Shown here in pieces: positions 10,455 to 20,729 of a stretch of 64,000 bases of DNA. The first letter of the stretch is position 1; every line of letters starts with the position of its first letter. The notes below the pieces were generated by a model, which was not told where the DNA came from, made no database searches, and saw nothing but the letters and a program-made list of their open reading frames with translations. The position numbers were made by a program, and so were the translations under genes. The DNA comes from Antilocapra americana. Its lineage: Eukaryota; Chordata; Mammalia; Artiodactyla; Antilocapridae. The stretch is taken from positions 3,699,951 to 3,763,950 of the forward strand of contig ML664159.1 of assembly GCA_007570785.1 (NCBI GenBank), written 5' to 3'.

Positions 10455-11240
10455 ATTTGTGGAGCCCCTATAGCAAACAGTATGAAGGTTCCTCAAAAAA
10501 TTAAAAATAGAACTACTATATGATTCAACATCCCAATTCTGGGTATATATACAAAGGAAATAAAATCACTGTCTTGAAGAAATATCTGCACTCCCATGTT
10601 CATTGTAACATTATTCACAACAGTCAAGACATGCAACCACCTCAGTGTTCACTGACAGATAAATGGATAAAGAAAATGTGGTATATATGTATATGTATGC
10701 ATACATACATATATATGAATATTATTCAGTCATAAAAAAGGAAATCCTCCTACTTATGACAACATGGATGGACCTCGAGGGCATTAAGCTAAGAGACACA
10801 AGTCAGACAGAGAAAGACAAATGCTGTATGATCTCACTTATGTATGAAATCTAAAGATGTCAGAGTCACAGAACCAGAGAGTAAATTGATGGTTACCAGG
10901 AGCAGGAGCATGGGGGAAATGGGGAGATATTGGTCACAGGATACAAACTTTCAGCTATGAGATGAATAACTTCCCAGAATCATACCACATGATGGCTATA
11001 GTTAATGATACTATACTACTACACTTGAAAGTTGCTATGAGAGTAGATCTTAAAAGTTCTCACCAAAACAACAGGAACAAAATAATAGTTATGTGAGATC
11101 TTCATCTTCATCTCACATGTTTTAAGTAACATAATTGTGGTAAACAATTCACAATATAAGCATGTATCAAATCATATTTTATACCTCAAACTTACAAGAT
11201 GTTATATGTCAATTATATCTCAATAAAATCAAGGGTGGGG
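10455..11240 (+). mobile_element. Old L1 3' end (L1MA-like)
   Basis: Plus-strand L1 from the ORF2 C-terminus through a long 3' UTR. Landmarks include gggtatatatacaaaggaaa, atgttcattgtaacattatt, acaacatggatggacctcg, cagacagagaaagacaaatg, ttgaaagttgctatgagagtagatc and the terminal tcaattatatctcaataaaatc with a polyadenylation signal. This 3' UTR differs from that of the bovine-type L1s elsewhere in the window and belongs to an older, pre-ruminant subfamily. An internal TATG/TACA repeat lies at 10680-10722. Confidence 0.9.
10520..10735 (+). pseudogene. L1 ORF2 C-terminal remnant
   Basis: A short frame covering the last part of an old ORF2p. The pieces [17 protein letters not shown] and LTDKWIKKMWYI align with the conserved region after the cysteine cluster. 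It ends early because a microsatellite expansion (10680-10722) breaks the frame. Non-functional. Confidence 0.85.
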
Positions 11241-11814
11241 CAAGAAAGTCAGCACATGGAGCTAAGTTCTCACTGATACCTTGCATCAGGTTTACTGCAA
11301 ATATAACAGCAATATGTCAAACTCTCCTACTTTGCAAGAACCTGATCTTTTTCTGATTATGCGAATCTAAACTTGATTGAAAGGACAGCTATGAGACTTG
11401 TGTCAAAAGGCCTTTCCATAATAGAAATGTACTAGCCATTTTGAAATTTAATCATAACCCTTCAGATCTTTCAAAGCCCCTAGAAACAATTTCTTTCAAA
11501 GTATAGTATAATTTTAAATGAGTTTTTCATATTCTATTTTTCTCTTTCACACTATGCTACAATATGCTGAACAGCTTAGAAGTTTCTTTTGTAAGTAAAA
11601 ACAAGAGAATTGAAGTGGCAACTAATTCCATGATCAAGATAACATACAGCACTGTTGGTCATTGAAAGGCTCATTCCCAGAGCCTGTCAGTGGCATCCAA
11701 GAAACCTGAGCATAGAAACCACTAACTTGTTTACCAAGTTGTTGCTCAAACCGTGTAAGGTATTCGTCTTCTAGTGATATCACAGCGGGGGCAGGAGAGC
11801 TCATCTCTTTGAAA
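11241..11814. other. No gene seen
   Basis: AT-rich sequence with no supported feature. Confidence 0.55.
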
Positions 11815-11985
11815 CTTTATCATGAGACTGGTGTTGTGCTAAGCATATTTCATGCATTAATGTATTCAATCTTCATAACAACTCTATGCATATTTCCATT
11901 TTACAGAAGAAGAGACTTACACATAGAGAACCAACCTCAAGTAACTTCAGTCAGGCAAAAAAGCTATATACTTGTCTATCAGCAA
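11815..11985 (-). mobile_element. MIR SINE
   Basis: The plus strand shows reverse-complement MIR order: ggtgttgtgctaagcat, attcaatcttcataacaac, ccattttacagaagaagag, then a degraded taagtaactt-like block. MIR is a tRNA-derived SINE that was mobilised by L2 before the placental radiation. Confidence 0.82.
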
Positions 11986-12156
11986 GATCAACAGAGATCC
12001 AGAAACATCAGACATTTGAAAATCTTTCCTAACCAGCTGAAAAATTCATTATTGAAATAAATGATCTCCAAGTTTTTAAAAATTGCATATTATTCTCAGA
12101 AAAAAAGAAAAATTCTTGTACCCACAATAAAGACATATTCACTTATAAATTGTATG

Positions 12157-12279
12157 TGCTATGTCACTTCAGTAGTGTTCAACTCTTCGCGACCCCATGG
12201 AGGTGGAGCCCACCAGGCTCCTCTGTCCATGGAATTCTCCAGACAAGAATACTGCAGTGGGTTACCATGCCCTTCTCCA
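12157..12279 (-). mobile_element. Bov-A SINE monomer with target-site duplication
   Basis: A Bov-A monomer (tgctatgtcacttcag through ccatgcccttctcc) flanked by a perfect 12-bp duplication, ataaattgtatg, at 12145-12156 and 12280-12291. The intact duplication shows that the monomer inserted as a unit and that the insertion is comparatively recent. Confidence 0.93.
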
Positions 12280-12291
12280 ATAAATTGTATG

Positions 12292-12919
12292 CTCTATAGT
12301 ATGCATTGCTTAGCAGCTTAGGGCAAGGTTCAAGATTTTAAAACACTAGGTATAAACTCACCCAACAAACAGTCTTCCTAATAATTTTGAATAACTTTGG
12401 CTGAACTTGTCAGAGTTTGATTAGCTCAACATTGATTTTATTGTGTAAAGTGGCTGAAGAAGCATCCATCTGGCAGGAAGAAAAGAGAAAGACCATCCTG
12501 CTGTTAATTAATCTGCATTGCTAGGACTAGATTAAAACCAATTCCTTTATAGGAAACTATATCATAAGTTGTTTTTTATGTTTAGCAAGATAACATTTAT
12601 AAATACACATGACACAAAAAGTAATACATCGAAAGACCAACATAGGGGTGAAGGTCACCCCCCTGTATCCATCTCCATTTTGAAGTGCCCTCTCCGAGCC
12701 CATTCGCCAAGAATCACATGATTGTCATTGGTGGGGGAGGTAGGGGGTGGGGCAGGCACTGAGAGCAACAGTGCCATTCTTTATCCTAGGTAATTAGTGG
12801 TTTGACTTTATTTTTTATATGCATTGATACAAATGCTACTATAACTTTTGTATATCTCAAATCCTCATCTGATCCACCTAGTGCAGGTTCCTAATTTGAA
12901 TACTACTACTCTAGCAAAG
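12292..12919. other. No gene seen
   Basis: AT-rich unique DNA except for a G-rich patch at about 12732-12757. No coding or RNA feature supported. Confidence 0.55.
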
Positions 12920-13195
12920 GGGCTTCCCTGGTTCAAATCCTGGGTTGGAAAGATCCCCTGGAGAAGGGATAGGCTACCACTCCAGTATTCTTGCACTTCC
13001 CTGGTGGTTCAGACAGTAAAGAAAATGCCTGCAATGAGGGAAACTGGGTTCAATCCCTGGGTTAGGAAGATCCCCTGGAGGAGAACATGACAACTCACTC
13101 CAGTATTCTTGCCCGGAGAATCCCCAGAGGATTCTGATAGACTACAGTCCATGGGGTTGCAAAGAGTCAGACATGACTAAGCGACTAAGCTCAGC
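12920..13195 (+). mobile_element. Bov-tA SINE, with a partial extra head copy
   Basis: Plus-strand Bov-tA. The main copy starts near 12993 (cttccctggtggttcagac, A-box region), followed by ggttcaatccctggg (B-box), and ends in gtcagacatgactaagcg. Upstream, 12920-12992 carries a second shortened copy of the same head and core (ggcttccctggttcaaatcc, agatcccctggagaag), so the element is a partial tandem. The two boxes are the RNA polymerase III promoter inherited from tRNA. Confidence 0.88.
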
Positions 13196-13817
13196 ACAGC
13201 ACTGCAGCAGAGAGGGTTAGAAGACAAAGTAGACACCTAAACACTGCTTTCAATACAAGTTCTTCCTGAGTGATTTTCACTAACTTCCCAAGACCCATCT
13301 GCTTAAGTTCTCAAAACATAATGAGAAGATAGAGACAATTTAGAAAGTGGTTAGAATCTCCAAAAGTGCTATTTACTAAAGACAAGTTATTTCACTCATA
13401 TGAGGTGCAATACTTACTTTATTTACATTTGTGAGGTTGGTCCAACAACACTTACATATTTAGCTCAGGAGGCATCCAGTGAACACAATAAATATCAACT
13501 GAATTATTACAAAATATTTAATGCTAAGAAATAATTTAATAAGCAATCTCCCAAAGGAAATTTTCTTCCCGGGAATTAGGAAAGCTACATGTGATTACCA
13601 TAAAATTATTCATATTCTGAGATCTTCCCACAGGCTAAGCCTGATTGTATCAATATATCATTATGCCAGTGGAAGTCCTCAGTCTGGGTCCCAATCCTTG
13701 ACCTGAGTTCAGGAGAGTCAGGTTCAAACAATAATGATTTGATATTTTTAAAAAATGAACAATAACTGAAAAGCACATCCCTCTTTTTTTGGAATGGGGA
13801 AAGGAGTTAGAATAAAT
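13196..13817. other. No gene seen
   Basis: AT-rich unique sequence; no supported feature. Confidence 0.55.
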
Positions 13818-13978
13818 CAGTGGTCTCCAGATCGGCATCATCGCATCGCCAGGGAACTTGTTACAAATGCAAATTTTCATTTCAACCCTAGACCTTCTGA
13901 ATCAAAAACTCCAAAGATAGGTCTTGTTTATTAATAAGGCCTCCAGGCAATTCTGATACATGTTAAAGTCTAAGAACT
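13818..13978 (+). mobile_element. MER5A-like hAT-Charlie MITE
   Basis: It begins cagtggtctccagatcggc, contains agggaacttgttacaaatgc and ccttctgaatcaaaaactcc, and ends gttaaagtctaagaactg. These match the two ends and the middle of MER5A in order. A Bov-tA begins exactly at its right end. Confidence 0.82.
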
Positions 13979-14115
13979 GTAACCCTGTGGACTATTGCCC
14001 ACCAGGCTCCTCTGTCCAGGGAATTTGCCAGGGAATCTTCCTGTCCCAGGGATCAAACCCAAGTCTTTGGTATTGCAAGCAGATTCTTCACCATCTAAGC
14101 CACCAGGGAAGCCCC
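13979..14115 (-). mobile_element. Bov-tA SINE, truncated, antisense
   Basis: The reverse-complement core (ctattgcccaccaggctcc) is followed by the reversed B-box region (gggatcaaacccaagtc) and the head (catctaagccaccagggaag). The 3' core is short. Confidence 0.9.
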
Positions 14116-16594
14116 TAACTTCTTCTGTATAACTTCCTTATAATGAAGTATGCTTTCTCCCCTTGTGAACATTGCAGAGTTAGAACAACGAGATGAGCAT
14201 GCTTCTGTGGCTTGGTTTGGAAAAACTGCCCAAAGTTATAGACGTTTGACTACAATCCAGGACTGCAATAACCTCAAGATTGTTGCCGTTCATGAGACAT
14301 TTTAAAACAAAATTGTATCCTTAGGTTATAATTTCCAATTTGGTATAATAAATAAAGTTCAATATCTGTTTTTTCACTGTTCCATGTTCTTGGTAATACA
14401 CATATAACTACCTCATAAATTTTTTTGAATAAAACAAAAATCTCATCTACTTAATTTTGTCAATATTACATTTGATGCTATTAGCTAAAACAACAGTTTT
14501 CCCTTATCTTTTTACCTTTTTCCAATTATGTTAAGTTATTGCATGCCACTATTTTGTTTGTTTTTTAATTTGGCTAACTTAGTTATTCTAGATAGCTATT
14601 TATTTGCCTTTTATTGCATTCTGTCCATAACAGTGACTACAGCCCCATAGACAAATTCAGATCTTAAGCCATTTGAGACAGCACAAAAGCTGACAAAAAA
14701 ATAATTGTCTCCTACTTTGGAAAGGAAGATGTGTACATTTTTTCAATAATAAAAACAGAATTTTAGCTAGAGAATTTTGGGTAATATATAATGCTTAAAT
14801 TCAAGTATATATATTTAGAAGTACCACCAAAATCTAAAAACACATGGAGCTGGGTCTCCTACATGAAATAATTTCCCTCAATACACATGACCCTCCCACT
14901 TTGAATCAACCACTATCTATTAGTGAGCTGCTCTCTCATTTATTCATAGTTTTGGGCCTGCTAGCAGAGACTTTGGCTCATTCACATGATATTACTTATG
15001 AGATAGAATACAGGTAATTTCAAAGCTTAGCTGGCCTTTCAGTATTAGGACTGACAGATAAGATGCTGTAATACATTTGCAAAATTTGATGAAAGCAGAA
15101 AAGAACATTCTCAGATAATAAAGTATGGCCCAAGTCCAGACAGCCAGCTATGAACTTGATTCTTTAAAAATGACTTACATGGTCCAATTGCACTGTCTCT
15201 ACAATTTTCGTTTTACACATCAATCTGGATCTAGATTATATATATATAAGATTTATTTGGTGTTTTTCTTCATTTTGATTTATATTTGCACTATTTGGAC
15301 TGAACTTTCTCTGAAATGTCTTCTTTGAAAAATGATGTAATATATATTGCATTTATTATACTTAATGATAAACCTTTCAGTAAAGTCAATGTAAAAAAAA
15401 TGATCAAAATAACATACATTTAATTTAATGCAACACATTATTTTTCTTTAAGAGATTTTACACAGATAAAAATCCCCAAGATTTTGGCCTTTATTTAGAG
15501 CCACTTGCTTTCAGCAGGAGACTAGTTTGAATCAATTCTTTTCCCTTTTAGATTATATTAGTGTCAAAATTCTTATGTGAACCTCACAGTTATTTGTGAG
15601 ACACAACAAAGAAAGACAAAAATCTAACCATTATTTCTAGTTAAAATGTTTATATATCGTTTCTTATTTGGATCTACCTCTTTTCTACAAGATTTAAGTG
15701 TTTTATTTCTCTTACCAAAAAAGAGTTCATAAAATCTAATTCTAAACTGACTTTTTGTGATCAGATATACACTCTCACATGGAATGGAATGCCTTCATCA
15801 ATTTAAAATGCTTTCCAAATCCCTAGTCATGCTGTAAAACACATAATCCTCAGTTGGGGATGGATTAAAAGGGTTAACATATCTTTTCAAGTTAATCAAG
15901 ACTCAATTTGAACTAACTCAATTCTTTTCCCCCAATTTAATGCTTCCATTTTTTATCAGTGACCTGAAAACATTTGATTTCATAGGTGCCAATGTAGACA
16001 AAAACTTAGAACACCAAAGAATTGGTTTTCATTGCAAAGGCAACTTGTTCATCTTGTTTAAGCTGGTTAGTAAAGTCGGCATTTTCATGTCTAATGTTCC
16101 AAGTTTTATACTAATGTAATCTAGGCATCTTATTAATGTTGCCATGGAATGCTTAAGTTTATTTTCTTGACCTGTGATTAAACTTAAAATTTTGGTTATT
16201 TCTCCTATAAGTTATTTTGAAACCAAAAGCCCCACATTTTTATAACTCTTTCAAGGGTTTGGAAACAAGCTACCATAAAATTACCTGCTTATATATTTTC
16301 TAGTCCAAAACACTAAGCAAAAACAATCCATAGCATTTTAAAAAAAATGAGTCTGAAGATGCTTAATTCAGATGAGGGGATGAAATTGCCCCCCATGTTC
16401 TCAACCTGCCTTTTGTCCTTAGAAAAACTGTAGTTTAACCAAAGAAGTGAGAAAACACTGAAGCAAAGGAAAGCTGTCAAACAAGACAAAATAATACTAG
16501 CTTAGTCATTAAGCAAAGTCAAGGACTTTTAGTTCCTCTTCAAGGGCTGTAGATAAAATTTTCAGCCATATTCTTTGAGCTGTCTGGTAGATAC
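14116..16594. other. No gene seen; long AT-rich unique stretch
   Basis: About 2.5 kb without a recognised repeat and with only one frame above 60 codons (15125-15328, no domain). The low repeat content makes it a candidate place to look for conserved non-coding sequence, which I cannot judge without an alignment. Confidence 0.5.
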
Positions 16595-17003
16595 TGAAAC
16601 CCCCACCAGGTGGAAGAAGTTAACTACATGATGACCAGGCGGTAGCCATGACAGAAGCTGCCACACTTCTGAGATCCGGCCTCAGAGAAATGGGAACGAA
16701 CAGACCCCGGAAGTGAAGATTAACTGTACTTGAAGCAGTCAGGATGACACTGAGCAAACCACTGATGACTACTTACAAGATAACTATCAGGGTTGACTGT
16801 AATGTTTCTGCATGTATCCCCCTCCCTCCTCCTATAAAAGCTCTTGCCCACTGATAGTCAGTGGGGGAAATCCACCATTGGACATGAGTCCACCCCTCCC
16901 CTTCCCTTGCCAGCCTCCAAAAGAAGCAAACTTTTCTTTCCAGCATCCTTGCTTCTCTATTGACTTTTGAGCAGCGAATAGCCAGATCCCACCTTGGATA
17001 ACA
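16595..17003 (+). mobile_element. Solo LTR of an endogenous retrovirus (ERV1-like)
   Basis: The element starts tgaaacccccaccaggtgg and ends ggataaca, giving the TG...CA termini of an LTR, about 409 bp. It has a C-rich region, a TATA box (cctataaaag, 16831-16840) and a U5-like pyrimidine-rich end. The 5 bases outside the ends are gatac (left) and gagac (right), a 4 of 5 match for a target duplication. No gag, pol or env sequence is attached, so it is a solo LTR from recombination between the two LTRs of a provirus. Family assignment is tentative. Confidence 0.7.
16831..16840 (+). promoter_or_regulatory. TATA box of the LTR
   Basis: cctataaaag follows a C/T-rich stretch in the LTR, at the usual U3 position. 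Transcription would start about 25-30 bases downstream, near 16860. Whether it is active cannot be told from sequence. Confidence 0.6.
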
Positions 17004-17098
17004 GAGACATCATAATTTCAGGGTGTTTTAAAGCCCTTACCAAATAAATGACATTTTTTATGTGACTAAAAATGTTATCCAGAAAAATACAAATTGTG
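17004..17098. other. Spacer with left L1 target-site duplication
   Basis: Short unique spacer. Its end, acaaattgtg at 17089-17098, is the left copy of the target-site duplication of the twin-primed L1 that follows. Confidence 0.8.
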
Positions 17099-17564
17099 GG
17101 GTTTTTTTTAATTTATTTTTTTTATTAGTTTTGCCATACAATGACATGATATCGCCATGGGTTTACATATGCTCCCCCTCCAGAACCCTCCTCCCTCCCC
17201 CCTCCCGATTCCCTCCCCCTGGGTCACCTCAGTGCACCAGCCCTGAGCATCAATCCTGGGCTGGCGATTGATTACACATATGATAATTAACATGTTTCAA
17301 TGCCATTCTCGCATATCATCCCACCCTTGCCTTCATCCACAGAGTCCACGAGTCTGTTCTATACATCTGCGTTCCTTTTGCTGTCTCACATGTTGGGTTC
17401 TCGTTACCGTCTTTCTAAATTCCATATATATGCGTTAGTATACTGTATTGTTGTTTTTCCTTCTGGCTTACTTCACTCTGGATAATGGGCTCCAGTTCCG
17501 TCCACCTGAGAAGAACTGATTCAAATAAATTTTTTTTTAATGCTGAGTAATATTCCATTGTGTA
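17099..17564 (-). mobile_element. L1, 3' segment of a twin-primed insertion (minus strand)
   Basis: Antisense bovine-type L1 3' end. It runs from the reversed poly-A (T-rich, 17100-17125), through gttttgccatacaatgac and the CCTCC-rich 3' UTR, into the ORF2 C-terminus (minus-strand peptide TMEYYSALKKNLFESV). It stops abruptly at about 17564, where plus-strand L1 begins. Confidence 0.92.
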
Positions 17565-17992
17565 ATGGGACACTGTAAAAGCAGTGCTAAGGGGAAAGTT
17601 CATAGCATTACAAGCTCACCTCAGGAAACAAGAAAAAAGTCAAATAAATAACCTTACTTTACACCTAAAGCAACTAGAAATGGAAGAGATGCAGAAGCCC
17701 AGGTCTAGTAGAAGGAAAGAAATCTTAAAGATCAGGGCAGAAATTAATGCAAAGGAAGCAAAAGAGACCATAGCAAAAATCAACCAAGCCAAAATCTGGT
17801 TCTTTGAGAATATAAATAAAATTGACAAACCATTAGCCAGACTCATCAAGAAACAAAGGGAGAAGAACCAAATCAACAGAATTAGAAATGAAAACGGAGA
17901 AATTACAACTGAAAACACAGAAATACAAAGGATCATAAGAGACTATTATCAGCAACTATATGCAAATAAACTGGACAACCTGGCTGAAATGG
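17565..17992 (+). mobile_element. L1, inverted 5' segment of the same insertion
   Basis: Plus-strand L1 from the ORF2 linker between endonuclease and reverse transcriptase, matching about 51040-51490 of the full-length copy. Its right edge meets acaaattgtg (17993-18002), an exact 10-bp copy of the sequence at 17089-17098. The joined opposite-strand segments plus the duplication are the signature of twin priming. About 2.3 kb of L1 is missing between the segments. The site after the right duplication reads ttttaaaa, which fits an L1 endonuclease target. Confidence 0.92.
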
Positions 17993-18018
17993 ACAAATTG
18001 TGTTTTAAAAGGAAATGA
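17584..18018 (+). pseudogene. L1 ORF2 linker fragment
   Basis: A 144-codon open frame inside the inverted segment. It encodes the ORF2p stretch just before the reverse transcriptase: residues [37 protein letters not shown] and [16 protein letters not shown] are diagnostic. The last few codons after 17992 are target-site DNA. No catalytic motif is present, so it cannot function. Confidence 0.92.
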
Positions 18019-18216
18019 AACTTCCCATATTTTCGTAAAAGATAAACATAACTTAAAGTTAACCCTATTCCCAGCGTATCCCTTCACTCTGACCTTCACC
18101 AGGGAAAGTTAGACCAACTGAGAAATAAGTGCTCAGTAGAGGAGGGAGGAAGCAGCAGTGGAGGGGGAGGGTGGGTAGGGGGAGCTGGGAAGCATTCACT
18201 GGCTAAAACACTGCAC

Positions 18217-18425
18217 TGCTGTGTTTAGCTGCTCAGTCATGTCCGCCTCTTTGTGACCTCACGGTCACATGGTCACCTGCCAGGCTCCTCTGTCCATGGA
18301 ATTCTCCAGGCAAGAATACTGGAGGGTGTTGCCATGCCCTTCTCCAGGGGATCTTCCCAAACTAGGAATAGAACCCAAGTCTCCTGCATTGCACAGATTC
18401 TTTACCGTCTGAACCACCAAGGATA
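18217..18425 (-). mobile_element. Bov-tA SINE, antisense
   Basis: Reverse-complement core (ctctgtccatggaattctcc, aggcaagaatactggag) followed by the reversed B-box part (aatagaacccaagtctcc) and head (gtctgaaccaccaagg). A small internal duplication (acggtcacatggtcacc) is seen near 18261-18277. Confidence 0.9.
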
Positions 18426-20529
18426 AATCACTAAGTTCAAACAAACGAACCACTGATTCAAAACAGTTGAGCTCAGAACAGAGGAAATTTCACATCAACT
18501 CATCACATCTTATTGTTGCGTTTTGGTTCGAGTTCTTTTTTTTTCTGTCTGTTTCCCTTTGAAACTTGAGACGTTTTCAGATTTGCAATTTTTACAGTAA
18601 GGTCTGGGTAAGGTTAGATTGTCAATTTAACTTGGAAAGTACAATGACATTATTTGTTAGCCATACTATTGGCTTTGTTTTTTTACATAAACTTCTTTTT
18701 TCATGTATTTTGCTCATTAGAGAAAAGTCCATCTATCATGATTTCAATATTATTGTTCTAATGTAACAGAAATTCACTGAACGATTACAGAGTTTCAAGT
18801 CTCACTCACTGCTGGCAGCTGGCCCACTCTAATCACCAACCCTGAAACCTGCACTTGGTCACTAATACGCTAAAACATTGCTAATGACATGGAGGTATGA
18901 CAAGATAAGACCAGCCTCATAACGAATGACTCCACCAAAGCAAAGTGGCAAAAGTAATTATAGAATCACATGGACCGCTGGCCTTGAATTGTCATGGACA
19001 TCCCATTTCATGTTCAGCTAAAACAACTCAGAGATAACCTTATGTTCAGCAGAAGCAGAGGTTGTATCACAGATGCACTTCAACTGACACATGCTTCTGT
19101 TTCAAGAACTAATTGTTCTATAGGAAAAACATCTTCAATTTCTTTATTATTGAGATAAACAGCTTTCTACTGTCAGATTGTTTCCTAACACTCCACAAGC
19201 CCTGTGGAAATGGGAGTAAATGATTTCTAAATGTTTTAATAATCTTGCACTGGATTTTATTAGATACCACTCAGCATCTCCAATATCCCATGCATTCCCA
19301 TAAAACCTTGCAAGAAGCTTTGACTTATATATGATATGTAACTAGCATAATTACAAAAAAGGTTGTGTGCATTTAAATATATCAAATGTCTAATCTGATA
19401 GAATCAAGAAAAATCTAAACAGAAAGCTGAATAATGATGCTGATAAAAGTTGTATATAAATATTTTAAATTACTTAATGTTGTTTTAAAGACATATTTCA
19501 ATGCCAGAAAAAAAGCCAGTGGGCAACATGATAAAATTATTCTATAGTTCTATTTGAATTAACATGGAAAATTGAAAATGTATTTGTTAACTCAACAAAG
19601 AAAGGATTGCTTCATTGAGGCGCTACTGCAACAGCCCAGTTGGTCCATCATAAAACTGAGCCCCACATCCCAGCCTGTGGTACTGTCACTTTTATCCAGA
19701 TGGATATTTTTCTCCACAGACTGTTAATAGACAGTGTCAAGGTGACGATAAACACCAGAGTCTAGGCACATATATCAATACACTCTGTGATGGCAGGAAA
19801 AAAAAAAAGGTGAAATAACCACAAATTCTAGATAGACTTACTGCTGTGATAACCTCTACAACAAATGTAACACGTCAAGGTATTTCTAAACATTAACCAT
19901 TTGTTTGAGTTCTAGGTCTAAAATAGCATCATCCTAATCTTATCAGTTTGAGGTTGAGGGAAAACACATAAAGTCAGAGATGTGTTTGCTCTTGCCACAC
20001 TTGCTCCAAAGACTGGTTCGTCACTGAAAAACACTGAATATTGGTTTCTTGATAAGCTGAAATTAATAACAAGTGAGAAAGGAGACATAGTATAGTTAGG
20101 AAAAGAAATTTATAAAGGAAATAAAAATGTTTCCAGGGCATGGGAAAGAGAGAAAAGGAGGTTCTTTAGATCCTAGAAAACTCTTGATATGGAAAATGCG
20201 TTTGTATAGAGCATATTTATTGTGTATTAAAGAATTCTACACAGATCTCATTGCCAGGAAGAAAGTATTACTCTCATTTCTCATTTTGCCTCAGACAGCA
20301 AGAAAAAACAGAGTCAAAATTGGGGTGCATAGATTCAAATTGACAAGATCTTGTAATATGTTTATTTTATTTTTAAATTCACCTTACCTTGGGTTTATTT
20401 TATTTTTTCATATTATGTCTATTATTTTACCTTATTTTATATACTTTAATAAATTGCTTCAAATTTCTCTTGGAAAGAGGTAGGATTAATTCCCTATTTC
20501 TTTGACTCTAAGCCTTTCTTTGTGACTCA
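18426..20529. other. No gene seen
   Basis: About 2.1 kb of AT-rich DNA without a recognisable repeat. A 118-codon plus-strand frame at 20127-20483 has no domain I recognise; its C-terminal half is hydrophobic because the DNA is T-rich, so I do not call it a gene. Confidence 0.5.
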
Positions 20530-20691
20530 ATGCAGGAAACAGGAGTTTGATCCCTGGATTGAGAAGATCCTCTGGAGAAGGAAATGGCAACCCACTCCAG
20601 TATTCTTGCCAGGGAAATTCCATGGACAGAGGAGCCTTGCAGGCTATAGTCCATGGGGTTGCAAAAGAGCTAGACACAACTGAGCAACTAA
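20530..20691 (+). mobile_element. Bov-tA SINE, head-truncated
   Basis: Plus-strand Bov-tA from the B-box region (gtttgatccctggattg) through gaaatggcaacccactcc and agtccatggggttgc to gacacaactgagcaac. It is followed at once by a CA repeat, the usual tail-derived microsatellite. Confidence 0.92.
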
Positions 20692-20697
20692 AACACA

Positions 20698-20729
<32 letters not shown>
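20692..20729 (+). repeat. (CA)n microsatellite on a SINE tail
   Basis: About 19 nearly perfect CA units follow the Bov-tA 3' end. Such SINE-linked dinucleotides are common in ruminants and often length-polymorphic. Confidence 0.96.

Noticed and set aside
18566..20483. Several 60-118-codon frames as small genes
   Set aside because: No domains, AT-driven hydrophobic composition, no adjacent splice or promoter support.
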